Under the pieces are notes generated by a model. The model saw nothing but the letters and a program-made list of their open reading frames with translations. It did no database searches and was not told where the DNA came from. The position numbers and the translations under genes were made by a program. From Drosophila pseudoobscura (Eukaryota; Arthropoda; Insecta; Diptera; Drosophilidae), in assembly GCF_009870125.1 (NCBI RefSeq), contig NC_046681.1:13777001-13841000 (forward strand): a DNA stretch of 64,000 nucleotides, written 5' to 3'. Position 1 is the stretch's first letter. Each line of letters begins with the position of its first letter. Below are positions 1 to 44,852 of the stretch, piece by piece.

Positions 1-2391
1 GTTGAAGAAACTTTTGAGGGGAGAAGATACAACAGGAACTCGAGGAGTTAGATGATGATTCTATCAGGAGAAACAGGGAATACAGCAAAAGACACCCCTT
101 CTAACATTACATTTGCTTACCTCCGCTCCGCTCCGCTATATCCCAATTCCTTGCAGGCTCTGCGAGTGTGCCCTTTCCCCTCTCCACTCTCCCACAGCTC
201 CTATGTGCCTGCCCCTACTTGATGCACGATGTGTGTGGGTGTGTGTGTGTGTGTAATGAGTGTGAAAAGTTCATTAAAGTTGCACGTGCGAAATTATATG
301 AAATTTTAAGTGCTTGACTGTTGGCCGCGCGTCAGGAGCATAGCCCTAGCTTCCTGCTAGAGCGAACGGCGACTGGAGCGACTGGAGCGACAGGATGCGG
401 AAGTGAAAATTATTTTCCCCAGACATTTTGCGCCGTTGTTTACGCTTAATTGCAGTCGCCGTTGCAATCATTATTTTCTCTTCCCAAATGATTTATTATT
501 TAATTGAAAAATAAATGCTTCCTTCCGTGGGGATACGTTTCCAGAGCATGGGGAATAGGGTAAGGAATTAGCCCAATTTTAATCTCCCAATCGGAAAACC
601 CCGCAGGCCGTTTCAAATGTCACATAAATATTTATTCAAATGGTTTTCCAACCCAATGATTTCTATGTTTTTTCCCCGAATCTAAGGCGAAAGTATTTAA
701 GTGGAATTCACACCTCATTCGGGCGCAGGGTCCCGCAACCCATTCAAATGTCAAGCGCACAATTTTGATTGATTTTTCTGCCCGAACGGTTTCAATTACA
801 GGACTCCTATCTCTATCGCCATCCATACCCTCCAAATGAACACATTCCATGCCCGCCCGGCTTTTACAATAACAAAAGTCATGCTGTGAAACCTCTCATT
901 CCCCCCCCACTTCTCATCCCTCATCAACCTGTTGCATTCTCCCCCCAAAAATCAACTGTGATTCCCGCTTCACTGGAGAAAACGCCAATAAAAATGGCAA
1001 AGAAGATCTCGCTTCTGCCCTCTCTGTCAGGGTCTGCCCCGAAAAACTGTCGCTGACACTTACAAATTGGATTTTGCGACAGGAACAACAACAGAATCTG
1101 AAGGACACCCAATTATCGGTAGATGGCATAAAAAATCGCTTAAACGAAGATCCCAGATAAATAATGTGGCATGTAAATAACAACAAATCAATTTTTAAAT
1201 AGACAAAATGAACCCGAACGTACAACCAAAGACCCACAGCAGGATCCGGGCTCTGCAAGTCCTCGTCCTCCGCCTGACAACAATGAACCCTCTTCACTAA
1301 TATGGGACGTGGGATGTGTTTGTGTCTGTACAGTGGTACCTGTACCTGTACTGCTTAAAGATTGCCCCAACCTAATGAAAATACTCATAGAATTGCTATT
1401 CCTGACCCTCGTTCGTGTAATTAGAACGGTGTTCCCTGTCTTCAAAGATTTGGCAAAGCTAAAGGTAGAATGTATGTTGACTCCATCATGCCCTTTTCAG
1501 TATTCAACAGATTTACTTGTAACTTGCAACCACTGTGCTATGGGCCTCGGCACAAAAAGGGTCTTTGTCTCTGTCAGTGGCAGTGGCAGGCACTTTCACT
1601 TAGCCGATGCCGATGCCAATGGCGATGGCGATGGCTTTGATAGATTCAAGTTCACAGTCGGACGCCAGGTAAGCCATCCGTCTGGCCGTCATTCTACCTC
1701 CTCTGCCTCCGTTACCGTCCCACGACTGGGCCTCATTCGGCGGTTGTTAGCATCTCTTTTGGGACGGAATAGGTTGGCCTGTTCATGCGGTTCATTGACA
1801 TGGCCATCAGTGGGGGATAAGGCTACGGATAAGGATGAAGGTAGGTTAGAGAGTAGCAGATTTAATTTTGATTAATTGCGGCAAATGTTATGCTAATTTG
1901 TTGGCACTTTTTTGGATGACTGCCTCGGGCTACCGTCGTCCCTCCTGCCACTCTGTCTGCCTGTCGCCTGCCTCTCTACTGATTTTGGATAAGCCTGTAA
2001 TGTGAGACTATTAGTGGGCGGTTCGGTAAACTAATTTTCCCCAACAGCGCACCCCCGTCACACATTGTGTTCGAGTGTGCGTCTGCATGGGTTGACAAGC
2101 ACTAATTAATTGCAATCCATGTATAATGAGAGCATAGCAGAGAAGAGCTCTGAAGGTTTCTGCTACTTCTGCTGCTGCTGCTCTTATGGCGGCTCATTGC
2201 GGCAGGCTAATTACTTCGGGGTCTGTCAGTCATGTTCAATCATGTGCAAGAGTCCAACACTTGAAAGTTGATTGGAAAATTCACTAAATAGGAATTTCTT
2301 GGATATATTATTCTCCGATTGCCAGACATAGCTATACTTCAATTTCGTGTCAAAATTTCTACATCGAACACAAAATTATACGAAAAATTCA
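1..2391. other. Non-coding flank, no supported gene
   Basis: No frame here shows conserved-looking protein. The longest open frame (1309-1875, +) reads through simple repeats and low-complexity DNA and resembles no known family. A GT microsatellite lies at 231-254 and a GATGGC-type repeat near 1620. The DNA may be an intron or intergenic sequence of a gene extending left of the window. Confidence 0.6.
231..254. repeat. GT dinucleotide microsatellite
   Basis: A near-perfect GT tract with one GGGT interruption is seen directly. It is in non-coding DNA. Confidence 0.9.
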
Positions 2392-3015
2392 ATGCAGCCA
2401 TCCGCGGTGACAATTGCTGGGCTTCTACAACTGCTGGGAGTCTGCTTCTTCTTCAGCCCGCCCGAGGATCACTGCTCGCCGGCCCCCGCCCTGGGCAGCT
2501 GGGTCTTCCTGTTGGTCATTCTGTGCTTTCTCTGGGACGTTAGCATTTATCCGCTGCGCTACATGCACATGTCCGGCTACTGGCAACTGCTGATCGAGAC
2601 TGTGATGGCGATTTTCTTCGCTGAACTGGGAGCGATCATCATTTGGTGTTCACTGGAGCGCGTTCTCTACGGCATCACCGAAGGGTTCCTCAACATGTTG
2701 GGGATCAACGGGTGCGAGCCCTCGGCCATACAGTACTGGCTCCTAGGTCTCATCACCACGGCGGCGAGTGGAGCGCTTCTCTGGTTCATTCTCGAGGCCA
2801 CCGATGGCATGTTCTACCTGGAGCGGCACAGCCGTAAGTTGAAGAGAAACCTGCGCCAGGGCTGGGCGTTGATGAGCTGCTACCTCCGCATGAGCAAGGC
2901 GGCCAGGTGTCGGGCCGTCAAAGCCTGTCAATTGGCCACTCGGAAACGATGTTCAAGAAAGTCCCGCCGTCCACAGGAAGAGGACGAGTGCGGGGAGGAA
3001 GATGAATGTAACTGA
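2392..3015 (+). CDS. Unrecognised four-span membrane protein, single exon
   Basis: The frame from the ATG at 2392 encodes 207 residues. The frame is open further upstream but has no earlier ATG, so this is the first available start, although its Kozak context is weak. I do not recognise the protein. Four hydrophobic segments are visible: residues about 5-21 (possibly a signal anchor), 36-53, 63-83 and 113-135. A cytoplasmic-type basic, Cys-containing tail follows (about 140-192), then a short acidic end (EEDECGEEDECN). Third positions are rich in G and C like those of the real genes in the window, which separates it from chance frames. An AATAAA signal lies 125 bp after the stop. No intron is evident. 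Its strand is opposite to Shawl, whose coding end is 5.8 kb to the right. Function cannot be inferred; topology suggests an integral membrane protein of the secretory pathway or plasma membrane. Confidence 0.75.
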   Translation: MQPSAVTIAGLLQLLGVCFFFSPPEDHCSPAPALGSWVFLLVILCFLWDVSIYPLRYMHMSGYWQLLIETVMAIFFAELGAIIIWCSLERVLYGITEGFLNMLGINGCEPSAIQYWLLGLITTAASGALLWFILEATDGMFYLERHSRKLKRNLRQGWALMSCYLRMSKAARCRAVKACQLATRKRCSRKSRRPQEEDECGEEDECN

Positions 3016-3139
3016 GTTTCGTTTGGAATTTACGTTTCCGTTTCGCCAGTCGTGACTGGGTTTTCTTATGGACTAGCATTGGAAATTTCATCGTTTTTCT
3101 CCATTTCTCACGTCCCCATCCTTTTTACACGACTGTGAC

Positions 3140-3145
3140 AATAAA
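3140..3145 (+). terminator. Poly(A) signal of the 2392-3015 gene
   Basis: AATAAA is the first canonical hexamer after the stop codon at 3015, giving a 3' UTR of roughly 150 bp. Confidence 0.5.
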
Positions 3146-4733
3146 TTTGGCCAGAGACGATGCATTCCCGCCTCCTATTCTTGTTGCCAAAAGTGTGTCA
3201 CAAGAGGTCGATATCCGAGAAGGGGCTGGGACTGCTATGGAAGGGATTAGGTACTCAAGGCAGTGCTCTCGAACAAAGAGCACATGGCAGAGGTGTCTGC
3301 TGACAGGGGGAGGCATGTAAAAGCCATCTTAAAGTTGAATTATCCCCATAGAGAGAGGGGACCCCAAAGCGAAGATGTTTAGACATAATAAATAGAGGTA
3401 CTCCCATTACGCATGTAATGCCTTCATTCCCAAAAAAATAAAAAAAAGGGACAGAGTTATCTCCCGATTATTCATCGAAAGAATCATTTCTCATACGCCT
3501 CTCCTGTTCCCCAAATTTCAGTCACACCCCCTTTCACTGCCATAACAAACACTTTCACACAGATGGAAAGCTGGGAAATGAATAAAAATGGGCGTGTCAG
3601 ACGAGTTGCAGACAATCAGGGAACACATTCGGAGTTTGCCATGCATTTCAAGGGAGCAATCGCCGCCATATGCTAACTTTGATTACTTCTTCTGGCTTTT
3701 ATCGCCGCTCTCCATCCTCACATTCATTCACACTCCCATTCACCATATTTCCTCCACACAATCCTCTGTTGTCAGTGGGGGGTGGAGGCCGTACCAGGAA
3801 AAGGCACAAAACAAAATGGAGGGAAAACTAGCTTTGAGGATGCTGGAGATGGTATACCCTTAAAGAGGGATCGAAATATGTGAAAAATAAAGGCTATAAC
3901 TCGTAAAACAGAATATAAAGATAATAATGTTGCAGATATCTACGTTATTCTATATGTTACAAAAATCTCCTTAAAACTTATAGACCTAACCTCTGGAAGG
4001 GCATGAAAAAGAACACACAAAAAATTGTATTTCATTTGCCTGGGCCTGTATTTTTTTTGGAGGAGAGAATGAAGAAGAACGACGGAACCGGATATGCGAC
4101 ATTTTATCAAGTCGGGCATAAATCAACAGCTTATACGGGGTATTCGAGGGGAGTGGGACAGAAATAACAGTGCCAGTCAGTGTCTGTCTGACTGCCTTAC
4201 TTTAACGCGAGTTGGCAGCTCTCCATTTTGGGTGTGTTCTGTTTCACTTTTTCGCGTTGCTTTGAAATTTGCAATAATTTATTTTGCATAAATTTGCCAG
4301 CACTTAACATGTAAGATCTATGATATAGCCAGGGCCATAGCCATTGCTGTGAGGAAGAAGGAGCTTACCTACCTGCCATACAATCTAGTAGAATCCCCCG
4401 GAAGAAATATGCTTCGTGTGTGTTGCGGTGCGGATGGGGCGGATGTGCGGGTCACACTGAATTATGCCATCTAATTTGTCTGGAGGCAGGTGTGGCTCAT
4501 TAATCTTTCGCCCGCTTATGAGCGTTGCTTTCTCTCTCTCTCTGTGAGCCCCGTCTGCACCTCTATCGCTTTTTGCTGCTGCTTCCTTTAGCACCCCCGT
4601 GGGGTTTGTGTACTGCAGATATAAGCTTTTCCCGCAGCCTCACGTAGTAGCGCGTTTTCGGATTTGCTTTTCGTTTCAATGCCGCACGAAGGTTTTTACA
4701 CGGATACTCTAACGGAAAACGGTCTGCACTCAC

Positions 4734-4763
4734 TTTTGTTCTGGTTTGTTTGGATTTTGTCAT
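4734..4763 (-). other. Possible first coding exon of a leftward gene
   Basis: On the minus strand an ATG at 4763 opens ten codons (MTKSKQTRTK) that run straight into a consensus donor, GTGAGT, at 4733-4728. Upstream on the same strand are a CT/GA-rich stretch and a 20-bp palindrome, as in many fly promoters. No matching second exon was identified in the window, so this may be chance. Confidence 0.2.
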
Positions 4764-4846
4764 GATTTTTAAGGAAAAACACGCACACCCGGCTCGAGCA
4801 AAGCACACACGAAAAGTCTTGGGGAAGCAGGAATCAAAGAAAAACA

Positions 4847-4866
4847 AACGGTGCTTAAGCACCGTT
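4847..4866. repeat. Perfect 20-bp palindrome
   Basis: AACGGTGCTTAAGCACCGTT equals its own reverse complement. A partial copy (GCTTAAGCACCGTT) occurs at about 35321-35334. It could be a dimeric factor site or a mobile-element remnant. Confidence 0.85.
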
Positions 4867-5590
4867 CGCTTTGCTTGGCGAAGGTGGCGTGATCTCTGCC
4901 AGCTCTCGCTCTCACTTCAAGTCGCTTGCTTCGATTTTGCAGAGAGAGCAAGAGAGAGACTTAAGGTGTAAATCAAGGTATGTTTGCATGCGGTAAGGCC
5001 ACTCTGGCATGCATGCAATGTTGGGAATGTAAATTCTGGGTATGCCTCATCTTTACTAAACACACCCTTTGGCTCTTGATAGGCTCATGACTGATTATAA
5101 TACAATTTATAGCTAATATTATAGGGAATATCATAGCATGGTTTTAGTATTGAATATTCATAGTTCGTTTTTCTTAATAATATTATAAATTCTTTAGTTT
5201 ACTTACCCGCTTAGAAAATTAATTTGAAGTTATTTTTGAATGGTAAATAAATCTATAAAATAAAAAATTTAATCAAAATTAGATAATAATTAAAACAAAT
5301 GAAAGAAATAAATATAATCCAAATATATAAAAATAAACTAATTCAAATATTTTCTGATTATTAAGTGATATAAAACTATGATTGGGAATCCCCAGAGTAC
5401 CTATGTATGCTCTCCATTCCTGAAAGGGTGTACAAATGTCGCCCAAGAGGAGAGAGCATCCCATGCTTTCACCGTTGGCCGCGTAGTATTTCCGCACCTG
5501 ACTCCCGTATCTTAATGCCTAATGGATTTGCGCTTTGATGTGCCAACTGTGAATACGTGGATCGCAATCCCAATAGTAGCACATATCCAT

Positions 5591-5620
5591 ACGGGTACGG
5601 GTACGGGTACGGTGTACGGG
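5591..5620. repeat. GGGTAC short tandem repeat
   Basis: Four to five imperfect ACGGGT units are seen directly. It is in non-coding DNA. Confidence 0.8.
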
Positions 5621-8600
5621 TGTGTGTTAGCCTGGTTGTAAGTGGTTAAGTGTCTATATTAGAAGCCATCGCTTGCAGTTTCCCATTTCCCCCTAGTTCT
5701 CCATTTTTTGGGAGCCATAAATTCTCCTCTAAATGGCCTTATGAGGGCGGCGGCGGTGGCGGGCCTTCGAGATGATCCTCTGTTTATGGCCTGGCCAAAT
5801 GAAAAGTGCGTGTATGAGTGTGGGAAGTGGTAAGTGGTAAGTGGGCGTGACCCGTTTGCCTTTAAAATTAAAATCCTGTCCATGGTTCCGGAAAGTGTGT
5901 GGCGTGTCTGTGTGGGGGCCTGAAATTGAATTTCCTTCTTGTACCTACTTGATTAGCATAAAATGTGGTACGTGTCGTGGTTTGAATGGAAAATTCCCTC
6001 AGATATCAGAGAATACATAGGTGATGATGATGATAATGAGGCGTGTCCTCCCGTAATAATGTCGAGTCGGCATTGAGTGCTTTTTCAAAGAATTTATATT
6101 TTTATTTTCATTAAAATTGGAAATTTTTTCACACACCACATTGTTCATTAGGGAATCTCAATTTGGTTTCATTTTTCATATTTTATTTTTCGTATTTTCA
6201 ACATTTAAAAATTCGCTTGGTTTGTAAACAATTTTTGTTTTCCTCCCGTTTTCCACATAGATTACTTATATAAATGTTCTAGAAATGTTCTGTGTTGCCA
6301 CTGCACTCAACATTTTTTAGTTAATTAAATTGTGTTTGAGTTTAATTAAATTTGTATCTATGTACACACAGTTTTGTATTTATTTGGTTTGGAAATAGTT
6401 TTCTTTTTTTCATATGATGTTTTTTTTTGTATTCTTTGGGGGTTCCTGTTGCCTGCCCGTGGTGGGTGATTTCTCTCAAAGGTTGTTGAATTATTTTCGC
6501 TTTTCCGGATTCTGTTTTTGATGGATCATTCCTGAACTAAACTTAGTTATTTGCTAAGCAAATTAAATTTCAATATAATTAGTTTAGTGTCACACTGGTG
6601 TTGTTTAAACTAACATTAATCCTATTGAAACAATATTTACTTTGTGAACATTTGCTGCAGTTTCTTTTAGCAGCAGTTCCTCGTTCAGATCCGTTTTCTT
6701 ATTTTTTTTTTCATTTATGTTTATAAATCATTGTTCTGTTCAATATTTTCTAAATTTAAGTTTTCTTTTTAACTATAATTTGTTGTATGTGTGTTTTTTC
6801 TTAGATATTTGCTAGATTTTGGTTTTCATTCTTTTAGGAAATCATTAGAGATTCATTTAAACTTGAACAGTAAAATCTTTTGAATACCTAAAGCATATTT
6901 AACCAACATTTTGTAATATAAATTCAGGCAAGAACTGAGGAGAGACAGCCTTTGGATCTGAGGATATGATATCTAGATATAACTATGGAAAAGGTAACGA
7001 AAATAAAAACTCACTCTTGACTCTTCAAACAGGATGAAATCTAGACCATAAATAGAAACGGACATGGACACAATGGAATCTCTTTCTTTAGCTTCTTCTT
7101 TGTTAGATTATGATATCTATTTTTAAACTAAATTCTTAGATATTTTAATTTCACATTCACTTATATTCAATACTTTTAGTTTTCATTTTTTCTGGCAACT
7201 TATTCAACATTCATTTACATCAGAATTCGGATCAAAAGTTCTTGTGCTTGAATCTTCATTGGTTTTTTCTTCTAGAAGCACATGGAAAAAACTATAAATA
7301 TTGGACCAAAAATTACCATTGAACCTTATTAAAAGTCAAATATGTGTTCTACATCCGCTACTATCGCTTATCCTTCTTGTTAGTCCTTAACTGTCAAATA
7401 TTTACAGTAGGGTGTTCTCCCTGTTCTCTCTGTTCTTCTCGGTTGGAGCTTCCATGAATAAATCAATTAACATTTATGGGTCGAAGAAGGAAAACTTAGC
7501 ATACTATGCGCTGGATATCAGCGACCACAAAATACTATTTACAAGGTCAACCACACAATCCACCAAGTCGTTTGAAGGGGGTTTGGTGTGGAGTGTGGTG
7601 CTGTGGTGTGGTTTTGGGCGGTGTGGCAAGGACATTCATGTCGTCGCCATTTTAGTTTTTGGGCTGTCGTGGCCTTTTGTGTGTCTGTCGACATAGTTTT
7701 TACTTAACTTGTGTGTGCGGTGCGATGCGCAGTGGAGCGGGTTCATTGAAACGATGGCAGTCAATGTGTCAGATAAACATTCCCAGAGACACTTTTGTGC
7801 TGTGTCTCTGTTCTGTGCTCTCTGATAGTGGGAGAGAGCATCCAAGAAATGGAGCGTGAGAGTCAAGTGTGGGAATTTATAGTTTCATCCAAAAGATTTA
7901 CCCAATAAACACCTTGATGTGTCAGCCACAGATGGACAGAGGAACACTCCTCGGTGTGGCTTTAGAAGTGGGCGAATAGGAGGGAGAATGGTAACACTAT
8001 TCCCGCTTGGCTGCACACAAGCGGTCACATTTATATGGACGATATGTTTGCTTTGTATGCGGGATGATGATGCCCATCGTCTCTTTGCTCGTCTGTTTGC
8101 CTTGGCATCGCAAAATGGCCGGACCACGGACCCAGACCCGTACGACCCTGCTCGGACGTGCTCTGCTGCAGCACAGCACAGCACACACATCTATCTATAT
8201 GTAGGTCTGAACATGCATGTTTATCCCTGTCAATGACAGTTGTCAACATGACAGTTATAAGGACACTGATACAAATGTAACGGATGTTTGTGTTGGACGA
8301 AGTCCAGGGATCCCTGGAGTTCTAAAAGCAAAGATTGATTAAAATTCTTGATAAATGAGACGGGTGTACTACAGCAGTTCTCTTAAGATGACATTTTGAA
8401 ATGTTTTGAAAGATGAAAGGGAGGGGAGGCAGTGTTTTCTTGGAATTAAAAGTAAACTACTTCTCTTACTTCTGCTCTGGTACAGTTGAACCTTCATTCG
8501 GCCAACATCTGTAAACCTTTTACAGCACTGTTCCACTGAAATCTGTCAGTTCTGAGTGGAATTACATTTTGCGAGTCACTAACCAGACTTTTTACAGTTG

Positions 8601-8842
8601 AACGGTAACTGATAAGCCAACAAAATTCCACAATATTTAGCTAAAGTTTGTGGGCCACAGAAGCTTAAGGTATTCTTCAGTTACAGAACAGTTTGAGCCA
8701 TCGTTTGGCATTACTGGCATTACACATACTTATTTTCTTAAATGTTACAACACTCACTATTCTTTTCAGCAGCTTGTTGAGCATAGATTGAGCAGCTTTG
8801 AGCATAGTTTTAATGGGGGAAATCCCATTGAATCGCTGGCCA

Positions 8843-41021
<32,179 letters not shown>

Positions 41022-42770
41022 GTTGCATGCAACAGTTGTGGCTGCAGCAGCCGCATGCCCAAAGTAATTCTTTGAGGCCTTGCTTTAATTTTTACCGAAA
41101 AATTATATGCACTCTCACAGACACACACACAGCATACACACGCTCGCACACACACAAACACACACAAAAAGACAGCAAGAAACACTCGCGTTCCACGGGG
41201 CGTATGAGCAATCTGCGGCAGGCAGCCTCCCGTGCAGTGCTTTTTAATTAGACTTCGGGAACAGGTTGCAGCCTCTCTGCCACACTGCCACTGGCACTTC
41301 CACTGCCACTTCCCCTTCCTTCGTGGCTCCGTTGCTGTGTTCCTTCAGTCGGTGGCAAGTTCCTTCTTCAGTTGCAGTTTGGCGGCTTTTGGGTTTTGGT
41401 TTTAGCTTTGCCTAGTCCTTCGTCCTCGTACGGCCCTGAGCGCCACCTTTGGCCTTTCACTGCTGCAAATAGAGAGGGAACAAAAATGGTTTCCAAGGAC
41501 TTTAGCATCAGGCAGAAATTCGGTTAATATCCAAGAATATCCTACCAGAGATACACGGCTACGAAACACATTATTCATGCAAATACTTGGAGGAGGGAGC
41601 CATAATCCCCAGGATGCCCCAAAAGTGCACACAGGACTCGCTCGCTGCTGGAAAACTATTTTCCTTTGACAAACGCAAATTTAATTAGATATTTTTTTGT
41701 GTGTATGTTCAGAAAGGAATTCCTGAAGAGCCAGGACGAAAATTCAACAGTGGAGCTGTGGGGAAATTTCTTCGGAATTTGTGCAAATTCTAAAGCAGAA
41801 TCTGGCCTCACTTTAAGGGACATATATCCTCGTGGTTCTCATCTGTCACACAATTTCCCACCTCTATGAAGCTGTCAGCAACAGTTTGAGGTCTTCAACA
41901 ATCAAATTCAATCAAAGTGTGCACACACCTTCCAGCCCCTGGAGGTCCCTTACACCTCTATACCGCCTATGAGGTCGGTTTGTAGCCAGAAATACCATTT
42001 CTCGTGACAAATTGTGTTCCAGCATGCTGATACGATTGACAGCTGTCATTGACCTAAGTGAAAGTCGAAATTGAAGGAGTCTAATTGGAGGGAATTTCGC
42101 CAGAAATGTGGAAAGTAAAACTCCATCTTAAATGCTTTGAAATGCCCATTAAATGTATCTCCTGTATTCCTCTCCCATTGCGACACAATTTATTAGCTAA
42201 ATTTATCATTTAAAAGGAGCCCTTGGATCCTTAAATTTAATGACAAAAACCCCAAAGGAAAACTCTCTGATGGGACGCGGGAAATGCAAAGCGCGACTCA
42301 TCGTTTCGCTTTGTTACAAATCAGAATGTGGGCCGGAGCCACAGCAGAGTGTATCCTGAAAGCTGAGTGAAATCCTGACAGAAATTACGCATACGCCACA
42401 TAAGCCCAGCCCCGCCAGCAGGCAATGAATTTCGAGAAAATACAAATACAATACGAAAAGAATGAACGGGCAAGAGAAAATGGGGAAAAGAAAAAGAAAA
42501 AAGTGAAAAGTAAAAGTTAAGCCCCTAAGAAAAACCAAGGGAAATTTTGGTGTCTCATCATTGCGGCAATTTTATGGTAACAATTTTTGGGCCAAAAGAT
42601 ACTTGCAGCGCAGTCCCTCGGTCCCTCGTTCTCTCGTTTTTTTTTTTTTGTTTTCTGTGTGTTACATTCAGTTTTGCTGCTGTTCTGCTGGGTATGCAAA
42701 TTTTTTACTTGGCCGCACTTAAGCGAAGGTGGCGGGCGGCAGAAGGCAGAAGTCCGTGTGGACGGCAGCC

Positions 42771-42800
42771 AGGGCAGGGCAGGGCAGGGTAGGGTAGGGC
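42771..42800. repeat. GGGCA/GGGTA short tandem repeat
   Basis: Five to six pentamer units. Confidence 0.85.
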
Positions 42801-42917
42801 CATGTGTTCCATGTCAAAATGACAAAATGTTGGTTAAGTGCAGAAAAGTCAGAGAGACGCAGAGAGGGGCAGAGAGACAGCGACAAGACCACTCCACTGA
42901 TCAACCAAGTGACTGAC

Positions 42918-42926
42918 TATATAAAA
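42918..42926 (+). promoter_or_regulatory. Candidate TATA box
   Basis: TATATAAAA followed by a GC-richer stretch that looks like a fly 5' leader (ACGGCGTC... through GAGTCAACCAGCTGAG). Direction is away from Shawl, 1.9 kb from its start codon. The first downstream ATGs open only short frames, so any product may be non-coding. Confidence 0.35.
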
Positions 42927-44832
42927 AGGACACTCGACACGGAAGCGAGGACAGCGCAAAACGGCGTCTCCACGGGACTCGGAGTGAGCATCAGAGTCAG
43001 TGAAAGAGGCACCGTGGCACAGTGGCAGGAGTCAACCAGCTGAGGCAGCATCAAGTGCGTCATCAATCTCTGCGGCGTTTAGAAAGACTTTCGTTTCCCA
43101 TTCATTAAGTGGCTGCCGCCTCTGATGCCTGCCTGGCTCCTCCACCATTCGGATTGGCAGAAGCCGAGTGCTACCCCGGACCATCTTCTCCTCCTCCTCC
43201 TCCATCGTTGAGTGCTTTCGGTTCGCGCTTTGTCTTTGGGGCTTTGTTGGCCTCCACTTCACCTCCACTCGAACTGCTGCAGCACCAATGCCTCATTGCC
43301 TCACTGCCTGCTGGTGGCTGGCCCCTTCTGGTGTCTGCTTCCAATCCTGCCACATGGCCTGGAGGACCCAAATCGACTCGATGACTCCCCTCAAATCAAT
43401 CAGTTGTACAACAAGGATGCTGCTCCTCCTTGACGCTGATTCCAGTGCCAGTCGCATGTGCAAATTTGTGAAATCTGAATAATAATACTATTTTCCCCCA
43501 ATTTTGTATTCCGCCTGCAGGAAAATGCACAGAGAACAGAGGGATATTTTTCGTTGTTTTCGAAGGTTCAACTGAAGGTTAAACTAACAGCAGGCACAAA
43601 GTTTTCCTTTTGAAATGTTATCTGTCTGTTTCAGGCACAGAAATGGCACAAATGGCCCAGAAAAATGCCCAGGTTTTTGGCATTTTAATTGCATTAACAT
43701 AATGTCACGTCCGTCACTCCTATGCCACATTAAATCCACTGATTAAACCCACAAAAGATAGCGCTGAATCCCATCTGAATCGGTATCTGATGCTGAATGC
43801 TGGCTGTGTATTGTTTGTGTCCGAAACAGAAAATGCAGGAAGGGAAGGGAAAACTTTTGAGCAGCAAAAACAAACAAAACTATAGGAAAACCAAATAGGA
43901 GAAAACTTTTGGGGTCAAACCAAAGGGGTTTCCCTTTTGCTGCTGCTGCTGCAGCTATAAATCGAGTCGAGTTAGAGGAGCAAAAGGGGAGGGACCCCCT
44001 CACAAAAATCAATGGGCGCACTGGATTCCTCCTCCGGAGAGAGTCGGGTTCTCCAGAGACAAGGTCACTCCACAGTCCATTGTCCAGTGTCCAGTGTCCA
44101 CTGTCCAAAGCGGAAACAGACAGAGCACAAAGACAGGAAAAACTACAGTAAAAAATATCAAAACTGATTGCAAGCCAAGGCTGGCTGATGGCTGATGGCT
44201 GGTGGCTGATATTGTAAATGAGCCAGGCAACTATTTCTGACTTTTGTTTGCTTTCAGGCAAAATGCAGGAGGCCAAATGACAAACAATGTTGCAAGCAAC
44301 ACAGAGAGATTCCATCTCTATGCCAGTGTCTGTTTTCTCTAAAAATACATTATTTATCAGTGGCGAACAAAAAATAAGTTCTTCTGGCAAAACCTTTCCG
44401 AAAGAGAGTCCGATTCGATGGGATGCCAAGGGATGATATCCTTGATAAAGAAGCATACAAAAATATATCTTAGAAATATGTAATATGAAGTAACATTCCT
44501 TTAAGGATCTTAATTCCAGAGCAACTCCGATGGGAACCATAAATACAACCCCTACCAGGAACCTATCCCAGTGAATCTGTTAACCAGAACACGTCGAATG
44601 CATCAGAAAACCAACCAACACAGGACCACAGCACAGGTCCCTTTTCTCCGCCCTGTTCATGGCAATAAAATAAAGCCTCAATAATCCAGGATGAGGCGTG
44701 AAGGGGAGGGGCCGAGCCGAGCCGAGCCGAGGAGCAGAGAAAAAGAGCATTGGGCCATGATAATAGCAAGAAATCCATAATTCGTTTGTCTGACCAACTC
44801 CACTGTATCCTTTGGGGTCCCCACCTCCCCAG

Positions 44833-44852
44833 CACACACACACACACACACA
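44833..44852. repeat. CA microsatellite
   Basis: Uninterrupted CA dinucleotides. Confidence 0.9.

Larger units (their letters stand above)
3146..8842. other. Non-coding; right part probably Shawl 3' UTR
   Basis: No supportable coding frame. The part immediately left of 8843 must hold the Shawl 3' UTR (minus strand). About 6,080-7,400 is strikingly T-rich on the + strand, and an AATAAA on the minus strand lies at 6101-6106, a possible distal poly(A) signal; this is inference. Other contents are a 20-bp palindrome at 4847-4866, a GA/CT-rich promoter-like block at about 4,860-4,960, and a GGGTAC repeat at 5591-5620. Confidence 0.5.

Noticed and set aside
914..1297. 127-codon - strand frame
   Set aside because: No family resemblance, AT-rich codons, and no supporting signals.
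1309..1875. 188-codon + strand frame
   Set aside because: Built from GT-rich and GATGGC simple repeats, with no domain and non-coding-like codon use.
2347..2391. Upstream extension of the 2392-3015 frame
   Set aside because: The extension would begin with GTG, which is not a normal animal start; ATG at 2392 is used.
3588..3863. 91-codon + strand frame
   Set aside because: Codon use and composition are non-coding, with no homology recognised.
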